NCBI GenBank assembly: GCA_023267275.1
Contig: JAHFNO010000007.1
Location: forward strand, 1 to 57,766
From: Candidatus Nomurabacteria bacterium
Lineage (GTDB): Bacteria > Patescibacteriota > Minisyncoccia > Phycocordibacterales > UBA9973
Reading direction: 5' to 3'
DNA: 57,766 nt
The notes beneath the pieces were generated by a model. It ran no database searches, had not been told where the DNA came from, and was given only the letters and a program-made list of their open reading frames with translations. Numbering within the stretch: position 1 is the first letter of the stretch; each line of letters starts with the position of its first letter. Both the position numbers and the translations under genes were made by a program. Below are positions 1-7,240 of this stretch, one piece after another.

Positions 1-192
1 TACATCCACGCTTTTTTAATATGTAAATTTGATTTCTGTCTTCCTTCTGTATTCGAGAAATTTTTTTTTGCTTTCATACAATACAGAATACTTTGATGCA
101 ATACAAAACGGAAATTCGGTACATATTGTTTTGGGGTGAATTATATTCTTAAAAATTTCTTGAGAGTTTAATTCACCTTTAAAACAAAAAAA
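1..192. other. AT-rich intergenic leader, no gene seen
   Basis: No reading frame is supported here on either strand. It contains T-runs, the imperfect direct repeats CAATACAGAATAC and CAATACAAAAC near 80-112, and a weak hairpin in which GGTGAATT (about 136-143) can pair with AATTCACC (about 170-177). The hairpin ends just before the first gene and could be a leader structure or the remains of a palindrome. Confidence 0.4.
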
Positions 193-666
193 ATGTTAAA
201 CCAGACACAAAAAATTTCGACCGATTACAGATGGCTCAAGCTAATTGGCTTAGTTGCCACTGCTGGAGCAATATGTGTGGCTAGTTCCATGCTATTTATA
301 AAAAACCGGGAGCAATATTCTAATGCCATGTGGGCAACTGTAGGATTTTTGTCTTTAGGGTTTTCATTTATTTATACCGCGAGACAACTTACCCAGTCTG
401 CCAAGCGGCGTATTAAGGTGCAGAAAGATGAAGAAACAATAAGCGCCATTGAAGCATTTGTGCAACGGATGAAATCCGGAGACAAATTGCTAAACAGCTT
501 CTTTGTTGAAAGACTGTTTCTGGATTACGATCGTGGAATGGCTGAATTGAAAAACGGCCAAATTGATACGATTTTTGGAATCCTTCTTATCATTCTCAAA
601 AATGTAAAAGGAACCCAGTACGAAAGTATTGTTCAAAATCTTATCGATAAAGTAAAAGAAATGTAA
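193..666 (+). CDS. small two-helix membrane protein, unknown function
   Basis: I do not recognise the family. The 157-residue product has two predicted membrane helices (about residues 17-36 and 46-62) joined by a short charged turn. A basic stretch (SAKRRIKVQKDEE) follows, then a roughly 90-residue soluble, mostly helical C-terminal part. The topology suggests an inner-membrane hairpin with a cytoplasmic domain. It lies 37 bp before a secreted-protein gene on the same strand and may be co-transcribed with it up to the strong terminator at 1199-1233. Start: the ATG is the first Met of the frame and no good Shine-Dalgarno is visible. Function cannot be inferred. Confidence 0.65.
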   Translation: MLNQTQKISTDYRWLKLIGLVATAGAICVASSMLFIKNREQYSNAMWATVGFLSLGFSFIYTARQLTQSAKRRIKVQKDEETISAIEAFVQRMKSGDKLLNSFFVERLFLDYDRGMAELKNGQIDTIFGILLIILKNVKGTQYESIVQNLIDKVKEM

Positions 667-703
667 TTTCTGTAAAAATTCACCAAATAAAAAAACAAGA
701 AGC

Positions 704-1180
704 ATGAGAAAAATGATCATCGCGCTTTGCGCTACTGTTGCTTTCGGGCAAATCGCTTACGCCCAGACCGGATTCAAAACGGTGGGTAATATTGATGTGA
801 CCGCCAAAAAAATCGGGATCGTTATAACGTATACCGACAACCAGTATGACAATGGCGGAAAAGGATTAGTTGTCAGGTATGAATCGATTGATACAGCCGG
901 CCAGCCTTTCCAAAAGGCTACCATTGATTCATGGACAGATCCTTCTGGTGCGGTTGGCCACTTAGTTGCGGAGGGCCAAATAAGCAATGGAGAGCAACAT
1001 GTTTCCGGCGCCAATGAAATCCGGGCCACGAATGAGGCAATTATCGTTACGCGATTTTTGCCGAATGATAAAGATCCCCAGACTGCCGTAAAGACAGTTT
1101 ATATCTTTAAAAAAAATGTTGCTGTCCGTGAAGTTCTTTATGCGGATGGCCGAAAAGAAAAAGAACAGGTTCTTCCATAA
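704..1180 (+). CDS. small secreted protein, unknown function
   Basis: The 158-residue product begins with a clear Sec signal peptide: MRKM, a hydrophobic core (IIALCATVAFGQI) and an AYA-Q type cleavage site near residue 20. The mature part is about 138 residues, rich in beta-forming residues, and has no cysteine or recognisable motif. It follows the two-helix membrane protein and is closed by a perfect terminator palindrome. The AQT/AYAQ style of signal peptide is common in Bacteroidetes, so transfer from such a neighbour is possible but unproven. I infer an envelope or extracellular location and assign no function. Confidence 0.65.
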   Translation: MRKMIIALCATVAFGQIAYAQTGFKTVGNIDVTAKKIGIVITYTDNQYDNGGKGLVVRYESIDTAGQPFQKATIDSWTDPSGAVGHLVAEGQISNGEQHVSGANEIRATNEAIIVTRFLPNDKDPQTAVKTVYIFKKNVAVREVLYADGRKEKEQVLP

Positions 1181-1198
1181 GGAAGAATCGAAATATTC

Positions 1199-1233
1199 AA
1201 ACAGCGTCAATAATTATTGACGCTGTTTTTTTT
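1199..1233 (+). terminator. Rho-independent terminator after the secreted-protein gene
   Basis: A perfect palindrome centred on 1213/1214 (arms contain CAGCGTCAATAA and TTATTGACGCTG) is followed by a run of T residues, 20 bp after the stop codon at 1180. Confidence 0.9.
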
Positions 1234-1248
1234 GTATAAAACTCAAAG

Positions 1249-1275
1249 CAAAAACCAAACAGCAAAAAGCAATTC
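1249..1275. repeat. 7-nt periodic repeat (CAAAAAC/CAAACAG/CAAAAAG)
   Basis: Three heptamers CAAAAAC, CAAACAG and CAAAAAG follow in register and then a partial unit. Nearly the same series recurs at 1744-1774. It belongs to the heptamer family seen across this window. Confidence 0.6.
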
Positions 1276-1325
1276 TTTCAGTATCCCCAGATTTGCCGTT
1301 TCCTCTGTTGCATGGTCTAGAATAT

Positions 1326-1334
1326 TGATATAAT
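1326..1334 (+). promoter_or_regulatory. extended -10 promoter for the DUF378 gene
   Basis: TTGATATAAT gives a perfect TATAAT at 1329-1334 preceded by the TGN extension. No clear -35 lies at 16-18 nt spacing. Transcription would start near 1341, leaving about 50 nt of leader before the ATG at 1392. Confidence 0.55.
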
Positions 1335-1391
1335 AAGAGCGAAAGGTATTTTTATGTGCATCATTATTAATTAGGGTGCTAATTTAAATGT

Positions 1392-1628
1392 ATGATGAAA
1401 GGTTGTGGAATGCATAAGCTTGCTGGTGCGTTGGTTATTATTGGCGGACTCAACTGGGGTCTTGTTGGTATCGGAATGCTCATGAAGAGCAACTGGGACG
1501 TAGTAAACCTTGTTCTTGGTAGTTGGCCAATGGCAGAAGCGATTGTATACATCCTTGTTGGTGTTGCAACAGTTATGATGCTTATGGGTTGTAAGTGTGA
1601 GAAGTGCAAGGCAGGCGGAGCAATGTAG
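1392..1628 (+). CDS. DUF378 family small membrane protein
   Basis: The 78-residue protein carries the DUF378 signature: an N-terminal HKLAGALVIIGGLNWGLVG helix and a second helix (VYILVGVATVMMLMGC). Between the helices lies a short N/D-containing turn. The tail has a CKCEKCK cysteine cluster that could bind metal. DUF378 proteins (YuzA-like) are small bacterial membrane proteins of unknown function, so only a membrane location is supported. The second or third Met (1395 or 1410) could also be the start; the latter would begin exactly at the conserved helix. The gene stands alone between its own promoter and terminator. Confidence 0.85.
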   Translation: MMKGCGMHKLAGALVIIGGLNWGLVGIGMLMKSNWDVVNLVLGSWPMAEAIVYILVGVATVMMLMGCKCEKCKAGGAM

Positions 1629-1657
1629 TCTCGAGGACTCATTTCTTGTATCTCTCG

Positions 1658-1693
1658 AAAACCCCGATTTTGCGTAGCAAAATCGGGGTTTTC
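1658..1693 (+). terminator. terminator of the DUF378 gene
   Basis: AAAACCCCGATTTTGC and its complement form a 15-bp stem around a GTA loop, followed by TTTTC. The symmetric A and T flanks mean it could work in both directions. Confidence 0.85.
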
Positions 1694-1743
1694 AAATGCC
1701 TCTTTTTGTGGTAAATTGGGCTAGTATTTGTGTTTGCATTTGC

Positions 1744-1774
1744 CTAACACCAAAAACCAAACAGCAAAAACCAC
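1744..1774. repeat. 7-nt periodic repeat before the glycosyltransferase
   Basis: The heptamers CTAACAC, CAAAAAC, CAAACAG and CAAAAAC run in register and end six bases before the ATG at 1781. Confidence 0.65.
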
Positions 1775-1780
1775 CCTTGT

Positions 1781-3028
1781 ATGGAGCCTATTTTTAATGT
1801 CATTTTCTATGCACTTACTTTCTGCGCGGTCTACGTGGAGATTTTTTTTCTATACACGTTTATCGAACGAAAGGATGAAATCGTAACTCGACTCGATGAT
1901 CGACCAGACCGTGTCTACCCAAGTGTTACCGTTATTGTGCCATGCTGGAACGAACAAGATACCGTAAAAGGCACCGTTGATTCTTTGCTTGCACTCGATT
2001 ATCCAAAAGACAAACTACACATTATGCTCGTGGATGACGGATCTACCGACAATACGTGGAAGGTCTTGCAAGAGTTTGCCAACATCCCAGGCATTCAAAT
2101 TTTTCAAAAAGAAAACGGCGGAAAACACACCGCAATGAATCTTGGAATCACGCATGCAACGACTGAATTTATCGGTTGTCTTGATGCTGATTCATTTGTC
2201 ACTTCAAGCGCACTCAAACGTATGATTCCGTATTTTGATGATCCTGAAGTGATGGCAGTTTCTCCTTCTATTATCGTCAACAATCCAAAGCGACACATTG
2301 AATGGGCACAAATGATTGAGTATCAGCTTTCAGTCTACATCAAAAAAATGCTTGGTTTGATGAATGGAATTCATGTGACCCCTGGACCATTTTCTATCTA
2401 CCGCATCGCTGTGTTTAAAAATCTTGGATTGTATCGCCTAGCACACAAAACAGAAGATATGGAAATTGCTTACCGTATGCATGAGCATGGTTACCGTATT
2501 GAACAATGTCACGACGCAGTGGTAAATACCAAAACCCCTCCGACAATTTACAAACTCTATCGTCAACGCCTTCGCTGGATTTACGGCTTTATCAATAACA
2601 CAATTGATTATCGTCGTTTGTTGTTCCGTAAAAAATATGGCACATTCGCTCTCTTTACAGTACCTGCGGGAATCGTTTCGATTTTTGCTGCGACCTATCT
2701 ATTTATTTACATGCTCTATTCATGGGGTAAGGTGATTGTGAATACTTTTTTACAAATTCAAGCCGTGGGGGTAAAGGCAACCACACTCAACTCGCATGTA
2801 TCCCTCGATTTGTTTTTTGTGAGTACGCATGCGCTCGTATTTATTTCAATTATACTGTACATTTTTGTTTTCATTTCTTTGCTGATTGGCTCAAAGATGG
2901 CAACAGGGAAGTTTCGTCCATCATTTGCCATGGTGTGGTACATTATTATCTATAGTATTATTGCGCCAGTTTGGATTATTACGGCATTGTTCAATACGAT
3001 TACACGGCGCGAGACATCGTGGAGATAA
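1781..3028 (+). CDS. membrane-bound family 2 glycosyltransferase (processive type)
   Basis: The 415-residue enzyme has an N-terminal helix (about 5-28), a cytoplasmic GT2 domain and two or three C-terminal helices (about 285-315, 343-368, 378-405). Catalytic signatures are in order: VDDGSTDN (about 84-91), CLDADS (about 135) for UDP-sugar and metal binding, TEDMEIA with the general-base Asp (about 225), and QRLRW (about 263). The QxxRW motif marks processive synthases such as BcsA, HasA and PgaC/IcaA. The likely role is polymerising and exporting an exopolysaccharide; the sugar cannot be read from sequence. No PilZ domain or bcs/pga neighbours are present, so it acts alone or with distant partners. 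The thioredoxin-fold gene follows after 87 bp. Confidence 0.88.
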   Translation: MEPIFNVIFYALTFCAVYVEIFFLYTFIERKDEIVTRLDDRPDRVYPSVTVIVPCWNEQDTVKGTVDSLLALDYPKDKLHIMLVDDGSTDNTWKVLQEFANIPGIQIFQKENGGKHTAMNLGITHATTEFIGCLDADSFVTSSALKRMIPYFDDPEVMAVSPSIIVNNPKRHIEWAQMIEYQLSVYIKKMLGLMNGIHVTPGPFSIYRIAVFKNLGLYRLAHKTEDMEIAYRMHEHGYRIEQCHDAVVNTKTPPTIYKLYRQRLRWIYGFINNTIDYRRLLFRKKYGTFALFTVPAGIVSIFAATYLFIYMLYSWGKVIVNTFLQIQAVGVKATTLNSHVSLDLFFVSTHALVFISIILYIFVFISLLIGSKMATGKFRPSFAMVWYIIIYSIIAPVWIITALFNTITRRETSWR

Positions 3029-3087
3029 AAAATCACTAAAACAATAAACATGAAAACATTAAAACAATAATTAAAATAAAAACTGTT

Positions 3088-3115
3088 CCCTTATCACTAA
3101 TCCCTTAGCCCTAAT
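3088..3115. repeat. heptamer array ending at a start codon
   Basis: The four heptamers CCCTTAT, CACTAAT, CCCTTAG and CCCTAAT fill 3088-3115, and the ATG of the next gene is the very next codon. Looser 7-nt periodicity (ACAATAA, ACATGAA) precedes it from about 3033. Confidence 0.65.
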
Positions 3116-3823
3116 ATGCAGAATACAAACACAAACAAAAATAGCATTTCAAAATATCTCGTCGTATTTCTTATTACGCTCGGATTGTTTGCGACGGTTT
3201 TTTACGTTAGTAGTACGCTTACCAACAAAAAGCTTACAGAATTGAATACGATTCAAAACAACATTTCCACTGATCTCTTGTCCGCTGAAACCCAGTATTC
3301 TTTGCTCGGCGAACTCGATTGTAGCCAGGTTTCAAATTCTGTACTTTCTGATCAGCTCAACGAACTTTCAAAAAAGATCAGCTATCTTGAAAGTAGTAGT
3401 GGAAAATCTGATGAGCTTACTCAGCTTGAAAAACAGTATTCATTGCTTGAAATCAAAGATTATCTCTTGATGAAAGCCATCACCAAGCGCTGCGGTCAGA
3501 AATCAGTATTTATTCTGTACTTCTATACAACAAGCGAGAATTGTAGTGAGTGTGTGAAGCAAGGATATGTACTCACCGATTTGCGCGAAAAGTATCCAGC
3601 ACTCCGCGTGTACTCGTTCGACTACGGTCTCAACCTCTCCGCGGTGGAAACGCTCATCAAGGTCTACAACGTGCAGGATACAAAGCTTCCAGCGCTTGTA
3701 TCAGATGGCAATATCTACACAGGATTCCATAGTGTGGAAGATATCGAAAAGCTCATCCCAAAACTCAAGGATACCTTGAAGAATCCAGCTCCTGTAAAAA
3801 GTACAAGCACAACAAATCAATAA
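3116..3823 (+). CDS. membrane-anchored thioredoxin-fold protein (CSEC)
   Basis: The 235-residue protein has a short Asn/Thr-rich N-terminus, a signal-anchor helix (about 14-34) and a coiled-coil stalk (about 38-125). The C-terminal thioredoxin-like domain shows FYTTSENCSEC with a CxxC pair near residues 143-146 and a KLPALV cis-proline loop. The C-terminal tail is Thr/Pro/Ser rich. This predicts an extracytoplasmic thiol oxidoreductase or thiol-binding protein held off the membrane. The partner is unknown. It follows the glycosyltransferase gene, which suggests an envelope role but does not prove one. The start is fixed by the heptamer array that abuts it. Confidence 0.72.
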   Translation: MQNTNTNKNSISKYLVVFLITLGLFATVFYVSSTLTNKKLTELNTIQNNISTDLLSAETQYSLLGELDCSQVSNSVLSDQLNELSKKISYLESSSGKSDELTQLEKQYSLLEIKDYLLMKAITKRCGQKSVFILYFYTTSENCSECVKQGYVLTDLREKYPALRVYSFDYGLNLSAVETLIKVYNVQDTKLPALVSDGNIYTGFHSVEDIEKLIPKLKDTLKNPAPVKSTSTTNQ

Positions 3824-3828
3824 AATAT

Positions 3829-3974
3829 ATGAATTTGGAAGAAATTACAATAATTAAGTCGGACGACAGGGGAGTTATTTATGATTGCGGTAAATCAAAT
3901 TTTATTGTGCTCCGAATGAGTATCATAAACTCGTTGCACTTACAGATATTGAACTTGTTATTGATAGAAATTAG
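3829..3974 (+). pseudogene. remnant of a small cupin-like protein, deleted and frameshifted
   Basis: From the ATG at 3829 the frame reads MNLEEITIIKSDDRGVIYDC and continues to about 3908. It resembles the start of small single-domain cupins of CPR genomes. A +2 frame from 3909 then reads APNEYHKLVALTDIELVIDR and stops at 3974, which resembles the end of the same kind of protein. The central metal-binding barrel is missing. The simplest reading is an internal deletion that also shifted the frame. In the original frame the product would be a 64-residue chimera ending at 4023 inside the next terminator, so I do not regard it as functional. The cupin assignment rests on remembered family resemblance and is tentative. 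Confidence 0.5.
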
Positions 3975-3980
3975 TATTTT

Positions 3981-4016
3981 AAAAAAACCAGCAAGGTCGG
4001 ACCTTGCTGGTTTTTT
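3981..4016. terminator. bidirectional terminator between converging genes
   Basis: AAAACCAGCAAGGT and ACCTTGCTGGTTTT form a 14-bp stem around CGG, flanked by A-run and T-run. It lies between the plus-strand remnant and the converging HNH gene. Confidence 0.85.
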
Positions 4017-4031
4017 AAGGTGAAATTCTGA

Positions 4032-4466
4032 TTACTTATTTTTGATATATTTCTCAGTTCGCCAACTCCTGCCTTTTCCAGCATTAAAATTTTTATAAAA
4101 TTCAGTTAGAGAGTGACAATTAGGGCAGAGAAGACGCAAATTTTTTTCAAGGTTATTTCGTGAATTACCATCTATATGGTCAATTTCGAGCGGAACTTTA
4201 CCAGATTTTGGATGATGCTTATTCCATCCGCAATCAGAGCATTTATCTTTAAATTTTTCTCGTAAATATCTTTTCAGTGGCCCAGCAATATTGCCAGTAC
4301 TGATTCCAACATTACCTGATTGTTTTCCTTGTTTCCATTCAGTAATATATTTTTTATATTGTAGTTCGCGTTGGCATTTATTTGAACAATACACGTATTG
4401 ATGCGTGACAAGTAGTATTGTGCAATTTTTACAGTGTCTTATGCGTCTCACCTGTACATTGTACAA
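4032..4466 (-). CDS. HNH endonuclease with N-terminal zinc ribbon
   Basis: The 144-residue protein has CKNC (about 13-16) and YCSNKC (about 26-31), giving a CxxC...CxxxC zinc ribbon, and a C-terminal HNH fold. The HNH part shows CSDC, LEIDHIDGNSRNN (the catalytic His/Asn region) and LCPNCHS, with the second CxxC binding structural zinc. A basic linker with G/K repeats separates the two. Such proteins are usually phage, homing or restriction-type nucleases. It is free-standing beside tRNA-Thr, whose 3' end is partly duplicated immediately upstream of this gene, which fits a mobile origin. The start ATG lies 5 bp from a large palindrome. Confidence 0.8.
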   Translation of the reverse strand: MYNVQVRRIRHCKNCTILLVTHQYVYCSNKCQRELQYKKYITEWKQGKQSGNVGISTGNIAGPLKRYLREKFKDKCSDCGWNKHHPKSGKVPLEIDHIDGNSRNNLEKNLRLLCPNCHSLTEFYKNFNAGKGRSWRTEKYIKNK

Positions 4467-4470
4467 TTGT

Positions 4471-4516
4471 AAACGGAGACCAACAAGTAGTACTACTTGT
4501 TGGTCTCCGTTTTTTG
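4471..4516. repeat. perfect 20-bp palindrome with T-run upstream of the HNH gene
   Basis: AAACGGAGACCAACAAGTAG is followed directly by its complement and then TTTTT. The T-run is on the plus strand, where no gene precedes it, so it is either a leftover terminator or a cruciform site at the HNH promoter. Confidence 0.7.
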
Positions 4517-4534
4517 AGCCGGCAACAGGACTCG
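4516..4534 (-). other. partial copy of the tRNA-Thr 3' end
   Basis: These 19 bases match 4683-4701 (acceptor 3' strand and T-stem of tRNA-Thr) at 18 positions. Copies of a tRNA 3' end are the usual footprint of tyrosine-integrase elements. Between the copy and the tRNA lie only about 150 bp of imperfect palindromes (4548-4615 and GCAAGCAAA/TTTGCTTGC at 4615-4636). Confidence 0.5.
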
Positions 4535-4650
4535 GCTACCACGTAGTCAGGTATTTTTCAATTTCGAGTTGTGAGTATATACTCTCAATAATGAAAAATC
4601 TTTCGAATCCTGACGCAAGCAAAGAAGTTTGCTTGCTTTGCCGGATCAAT

Positions 4651-4677
4651 AAAAAAGACCACCTTTCGGTGGCTTTT
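4651..4677 (-). terminator. terminator of tRNA-Thr
   Basis: On the minus strand GCCACC-GAAA-GGTGGTC is followed by TTTTTT, 8 bp beyond the tRNA end. Confidence 0.85.
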
Positions 4678-4683
4678 TATATG

Positions 4684-4756
4684 AGCCGGCAACAGGATTC
4701 GAACCCGTGACATCAACTTTACAAAAGTTGCGCTCTACCAACTGAGCTATGCCGGC
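4684..4756 (-). tRNA. tRNA-Thr(TGT)
   Basis: A full cloverleaf is visible: acceptor GCCGGCA/TGCCGGC, D-arm GCTC...GAGC, anticodon stem CAACT/AGTTG with loop TTTGTAA (anticodon TGT), T-arm ACGGG-TTCGAAT-CCTGT and discriminator T. It is 73 nt long. CCA is not encoded (CAT follows). It reads threonine ACA and probably other ACN codons. Confidence 0.95.
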
Positions 4757-4825
4757 TTTGTTTCGGTTTCAATATACTAGCATATTTTAAAAATATTGCA
4801 CCTTTTTATATCTTAAACAGAACTC

Positions 4826-5188
4826 TTATAATTCACCCTTATGTTCCCGAATCTGTTTGAGGAAACCAGATGGTTTGCCTTTTACGGGGAGGTGACCATT
4901 TTTGTGGATCACATGCATGAGACGGTCTTTGATATTTTTATCTGTTCGCTTTACCCAGTTTGTTGTAATGATCCATACTTTGAGTAAGAAAAGTACAAAG
5001 TGATGAATACTAAACTTGAGCAATTCAATAAGTCGAGCTCGCACCGATTCAATTGAGAGATCAGTCCATTCGGCTTCCTCATACGAACCCGCAACGATCT
5101 GTCCTTTTCGGATTTGCCAGATTTTGCGGGTAATCATTGCAAACGCAACGACGAGGGCGATAAAAAAAATGATGATGGTGGAGAGCAT
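4826..5188 (-). CDS. small membrane protein, unknown function
   Basis: The 120-residue product has a strong N-terminal helix (about 2-19), a basic linker (TRKIWQIRKGQ), an acidic patch and a second amphipathic or membrane helix (about 60-78). A Lys/His-rich C-terminus follows. I do not recognise a family. It is downstream of tsf on the same strand, separated by a 135-bp AT-rich repeat arm, and upstream of tRNA-Thr. It could be the last gene of the rpsB-tsf transcript. The start ATG opens directly into the hydrophobic helix, as expected for a signal anchor. Confidence 0.65.
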   Translation of the reverse strand: MLSTIIIFFIALVVAFAMITRKIWQIRKGQIVAGSYEEAEWTDLSIESVRARLIELLKFSIHHFVLFLLKVWIITTNWVKRTDKNIKDRLMHVIHKNGHLPVKGKPSGFLKQIREHKGEL

Positions 5189-5202
5189 GGATTTAAATAA
5201 TA

Positions 5203-5315
5203 ATTTTTAATTTCAAATTTTTAATTTTATAAATAATACATTAATATCTGAATATTTTAATATTAATTCATTTGGATATTGTTTAAAAATTAAAAATGGA
5301 AAAATTATAAAATTG
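5203..5315. repeat. left arm of a ~115-bp inverted repeat flanking tsf
   Basis: This AT-rich stretch is the near-complete reverse complement of about 6160-6282. Shared blocks include TTTAATTTCAAATTTTTAAT at one end and GGATATTGTTTAAAAATTAA at the other. Much of it is built of 7-nt units (AATTTTT, AATTTCA, AATTTTT, AATTTTA). Confidence 0.75.
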
Positions 5316-5323
5316 TGTAAGAA

Positions 5324-6103
5324 CTATGCTGTCGCTACGCGCACAAACTCAACAAGACTAGCACCTCCTTGTTTCAAAAGAGTTTCTACCGTGATGTCTG
5401 GATTCTTAATAAAAGATTGATCAAGAAGTGTACGCTCTTTGAAGAATGTGTCGATTTTTCCAGCAAGCATTTTTTCTTTGATTTCAGCTGGCTTGTCTGA
5501 GTTTGCAACTTCTTCAGCGAAGAGCGCTTTTACTTTTTCTGATGCGTCAGCTGGTACATCTGCGCGAGTTTTGTATTCAGGATTCATTGCTGCGATATGC
5601 ATTGCAATATCCTTTGCGAGCGCTTCAGTACCACCAGAGAGGCCTACAAGAACGCCTACGCGACCATCGTGTACATATGAGCCTACGATTGGAGCAGAGA
5701 CTGTTGCAATCTCTCCAAGCTGAATGTTCTCACCGAGTTTTTGAATAGCAGAACCGATAAGGTCTGGGGCAGCTTTTTCAGCTTCCTCTTTTCCTTTTTC
5801 GAGCGCCATAGTTGCGAGAGTGTCAGCGAGAGTAGTGAAGTCGCTGTTTTTTGCAACGAAGTCTGTCTCACAGCGGAGAACAAGCAAGAGACCCATGCCA
5901 TCTTTCTGTGCTTTTGCTACAGCACCTGCAGTAGCTTCACGATCAGATTTTTTAGCTGCGATTTCAGTTGATTTCTTTTTCAAGATGAGAAGCGCTTTTT
6001 CTTTATCGCCATCTGCCTCTTCAAGAGCTTTTTTACACTGCATAACTGAAACGCCAGTAGCGTCTCGCAATTCTTTTACTTGTTCTGTGGTGATTGTTGC
6101 CAT
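5324..6103 (-). CDS. tsf: translation elongation factor Ts
   Basis: EF-Ts is the nucleotide exchange factor that regenerates EF-Tu-GTP from EF-Tu-GDP. The 259-residue protein starts with the UBA-like N-terminal domain, including the hallmark LRDATGVSVMQCKKALEEA (about 11-29). The core carries the TDFVA motif (about 81-85) that inserts into EF-Tu, and the second core subdomain with AMHIAAMNP follows. The length is close to the family norm. It sits downstream of rpsB, the conserved order, but with an unusually long 183-bp spacer made of repeat DNA. An inverted repeat encloses the gene. Confidence 0.97.
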   Translation of the reverse strand: MATITTEQVKELRDATGVSVMQCKKALEEADGDKEKALLILKKKSTEIAAKKSDREATAGAVAKAQKDGMGLLLVLRCETDFVAKNSDFTTLADTLATMALEKGKEEAEKAAPDLIGSAIQKLGENIQLGEIATVSAPIVGSYVHDGRVGVLVGLSGGTEALAKDIAMHIAAMNPEYKTRADVPADASEKVKALFAEEVANSDKPAEIKEKMLAGKIDTFFKERTLLDQSFIKNPDITVETLLKQGGASLVEFVRVATA

Positions 6104-6159
6104 AATTTTTTAATTATATAATTTTTCTTTTAAATAAGAAATACAAAGCACTAGATAAT

Positions 6160-6282
6160 TTTATAATTTTTCCATTTTTAATTTTTAAACAATATCCAAA
6201 TACTAAAATGAATTACTATTTATAACATTCAGATATTAATTATTATTTACAAAATTAAAAATTTGAAATTAAAAATTCTTCG
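6160..6282. repeat. right arm of the inverted repeat flanking tsf
   Basis: Reverse complement of the 5203-5315 arm with a few substitutions and short indels, filling most of the rpsB-tsf spacer. In RNA covering tsf the two arms could pair into a very long stem. Confidence 0.75.
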
Positions 6283-6286
6283 CGCT

Positions 6287-6976
6287 TTAATTCTGCTTGT
6301 ATGCGTCTGCAAGGAACTTCACAATGTATTCGATTGATGCACGTGATGCGTCGTTTGCAATGATAGGGTAGTCAGATACGGTGATATCACAGTCTGTACT
6401 TCCGAGAGCGATGATTGGCACTCCGAGGCGCTGTGCTTCAAGTACTGCAGAAACTTCTTTCTTTGGGTCTACGATAAGGAGGGCATCAGGAATACCTTTC
6501 AAAGAAACGATTCCAGCAAAAAGATCTTCCATCTTTGCGACTTCGCGGGCGATAAGAAGCTGTTCTTTCTTTGTATATTTCTTTTGGAGATCTCCAGAGA
6601 TTTTTGCTGCGCGGAGTTCCTCAAGACGATTGATACGCTTTTTGATTTCAGAGAAGTTTGTAAGCATTCCTCCAACCCAACGAGTTGTTACGAATGGCTG
6701 ACCAAGACCTTCTGCTGCGAGCTGAACTGCTACTTTTGCTTCTGGTTTTGAACCAACAAAAACAACAGTTTTGCCCTTTTGTCCGAGCTTGTTCATAAAC
6801 TCTGCTGCTTTCATGAGCTCTGCTTCTGTTTTCTCGATATCGATAATATCAACCTTGTTTTTTGTAGCAAAAAGGAATTTTGCTGCTGAAGGGTGACGGC
6901 GTGTTCGGGAATACCCGAAGTGTGCGCCAACTGCAAATAGCTCTTTTACGAGCGGAGATGACTTTGTGTCTTCCAT
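6287..6976 (-). CDS. rpsB: 30S ribosomal protein S2
   Basis: S2 is a structural protein of the small subunit needed for S1 and mRNA binding. The 229-residue product has the family signatures GAHFGYSRTRRHPSAAKF (about 17-34), FVGSKPEAK, the TTRWVGGMLTNF block (about 97-108), and DALLIVDPKKE followed by VPIIALGSTDCD (about 165-199). It lacks long tails and is slightly shorter than the E. coli protein. It is the first gene of the rpsB-tsf unit. The ATG at 6976 aligns with the usual N-terminus, though a few extra residues precede the conserved helix. Confidence 0.97.
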   Translation of the reverse strand: MEDTKSSPLVKELFAVGAHFGYSRTRRHPSAAKFLFATKNKVDIIDIEKTEAELMKAAEFMNKLGQKGKTVVFVGSKPEAKVAVQLAAEGLGQPFVTTRWVGGMLTNFSEIKKRINRLEELRAAKISGDLQKKYTKKEQLLIAREVAKMEDLFAGIVSLKGIPDALLIVDPKKEVSAVLEAQRLGVPIIALGSTDCDITVSDYPIIANDASRASIEYIVKFLADAYKQN

Positions 6977-6983
6977 AAATAAA

Positions 6984-7018
6984 CTAGGTTCTAGGTGCTA
7001 GGTTTTAGGTGCTAGCAG
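6984..7018. repeat. heptamer array CTAGGTT/CTAGGTG before rpsB
   Basis: Five 7-nt units in register: CTAGGTT, CTAGGTG, CTAGGTT, TTAGGTG, CTAGCAG. The same unit type recurs at 32411-32440 and 55583-55614. Confidence 0.75.
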
Positions 7019-7104
7019 CCCAGTTAATTGTAATTCCGAGCGAAGGCTCGGTACAAACCGTTTTTAGGCATTTCAGCCAATTTACAGGGAAGAATTCTTG
7101 AGCC

Positions 7105-7180
7105 CAATTAAGAATTATTAATTAGGAATTAAAAATAGAATGCATTTCATTCCTAATTCTCAATTCCTCATTCCTAATTA
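7105..7180. repeat. inverted pair of heptamer arrays
   Basis: The left arm is AATTAAG, AATTATT, AATTAGG, AATTAAA. The right arm is ATTCCTA, ATTCTCA, ATTCCTC, ATTCCTA. The arms are reverse complements in kind and enclose a GAATGCATTTC centre, so the whole can fold on itself. Confidence 0.7.
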
Positions 7181-7240
7181 GCTTTCCTCTCCCCACGGGA
7201 TGCCCAAGCATAGTAACAGAAATAAGGGTTTTTGGATATA

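Larger units (their letters stand above)
6977..7200 (-). promoter_or_regulatory. structured leader region of rpsB
   Basis: About 220 bp separate rpsB from the divergent gene. On the minus strand a TACTAT box near 7210 could start a long leader. The leader holds a C/G-rich block (near 7180-7200), a heptamer inverted repeat (7105-7180), a perfect hairpin CCGAGC-CTTC-GCTCGG (7036-7051) and a second heptamer array by the start codon. S2 mRNAs are often autoregulated through their leaders; that this one is regulated is inference only. Confidence 0.35.

Noticed and set aside
4405..4710. Open frame of about 100 codons on the plus strand over the HNH start and tRNA-Thr.
   Set aside because: It runs through a palindrome, the tRNA terminator and the tRNA 3' end; its tail (SRQQDSNP) is translated tRNA. 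No start signals.
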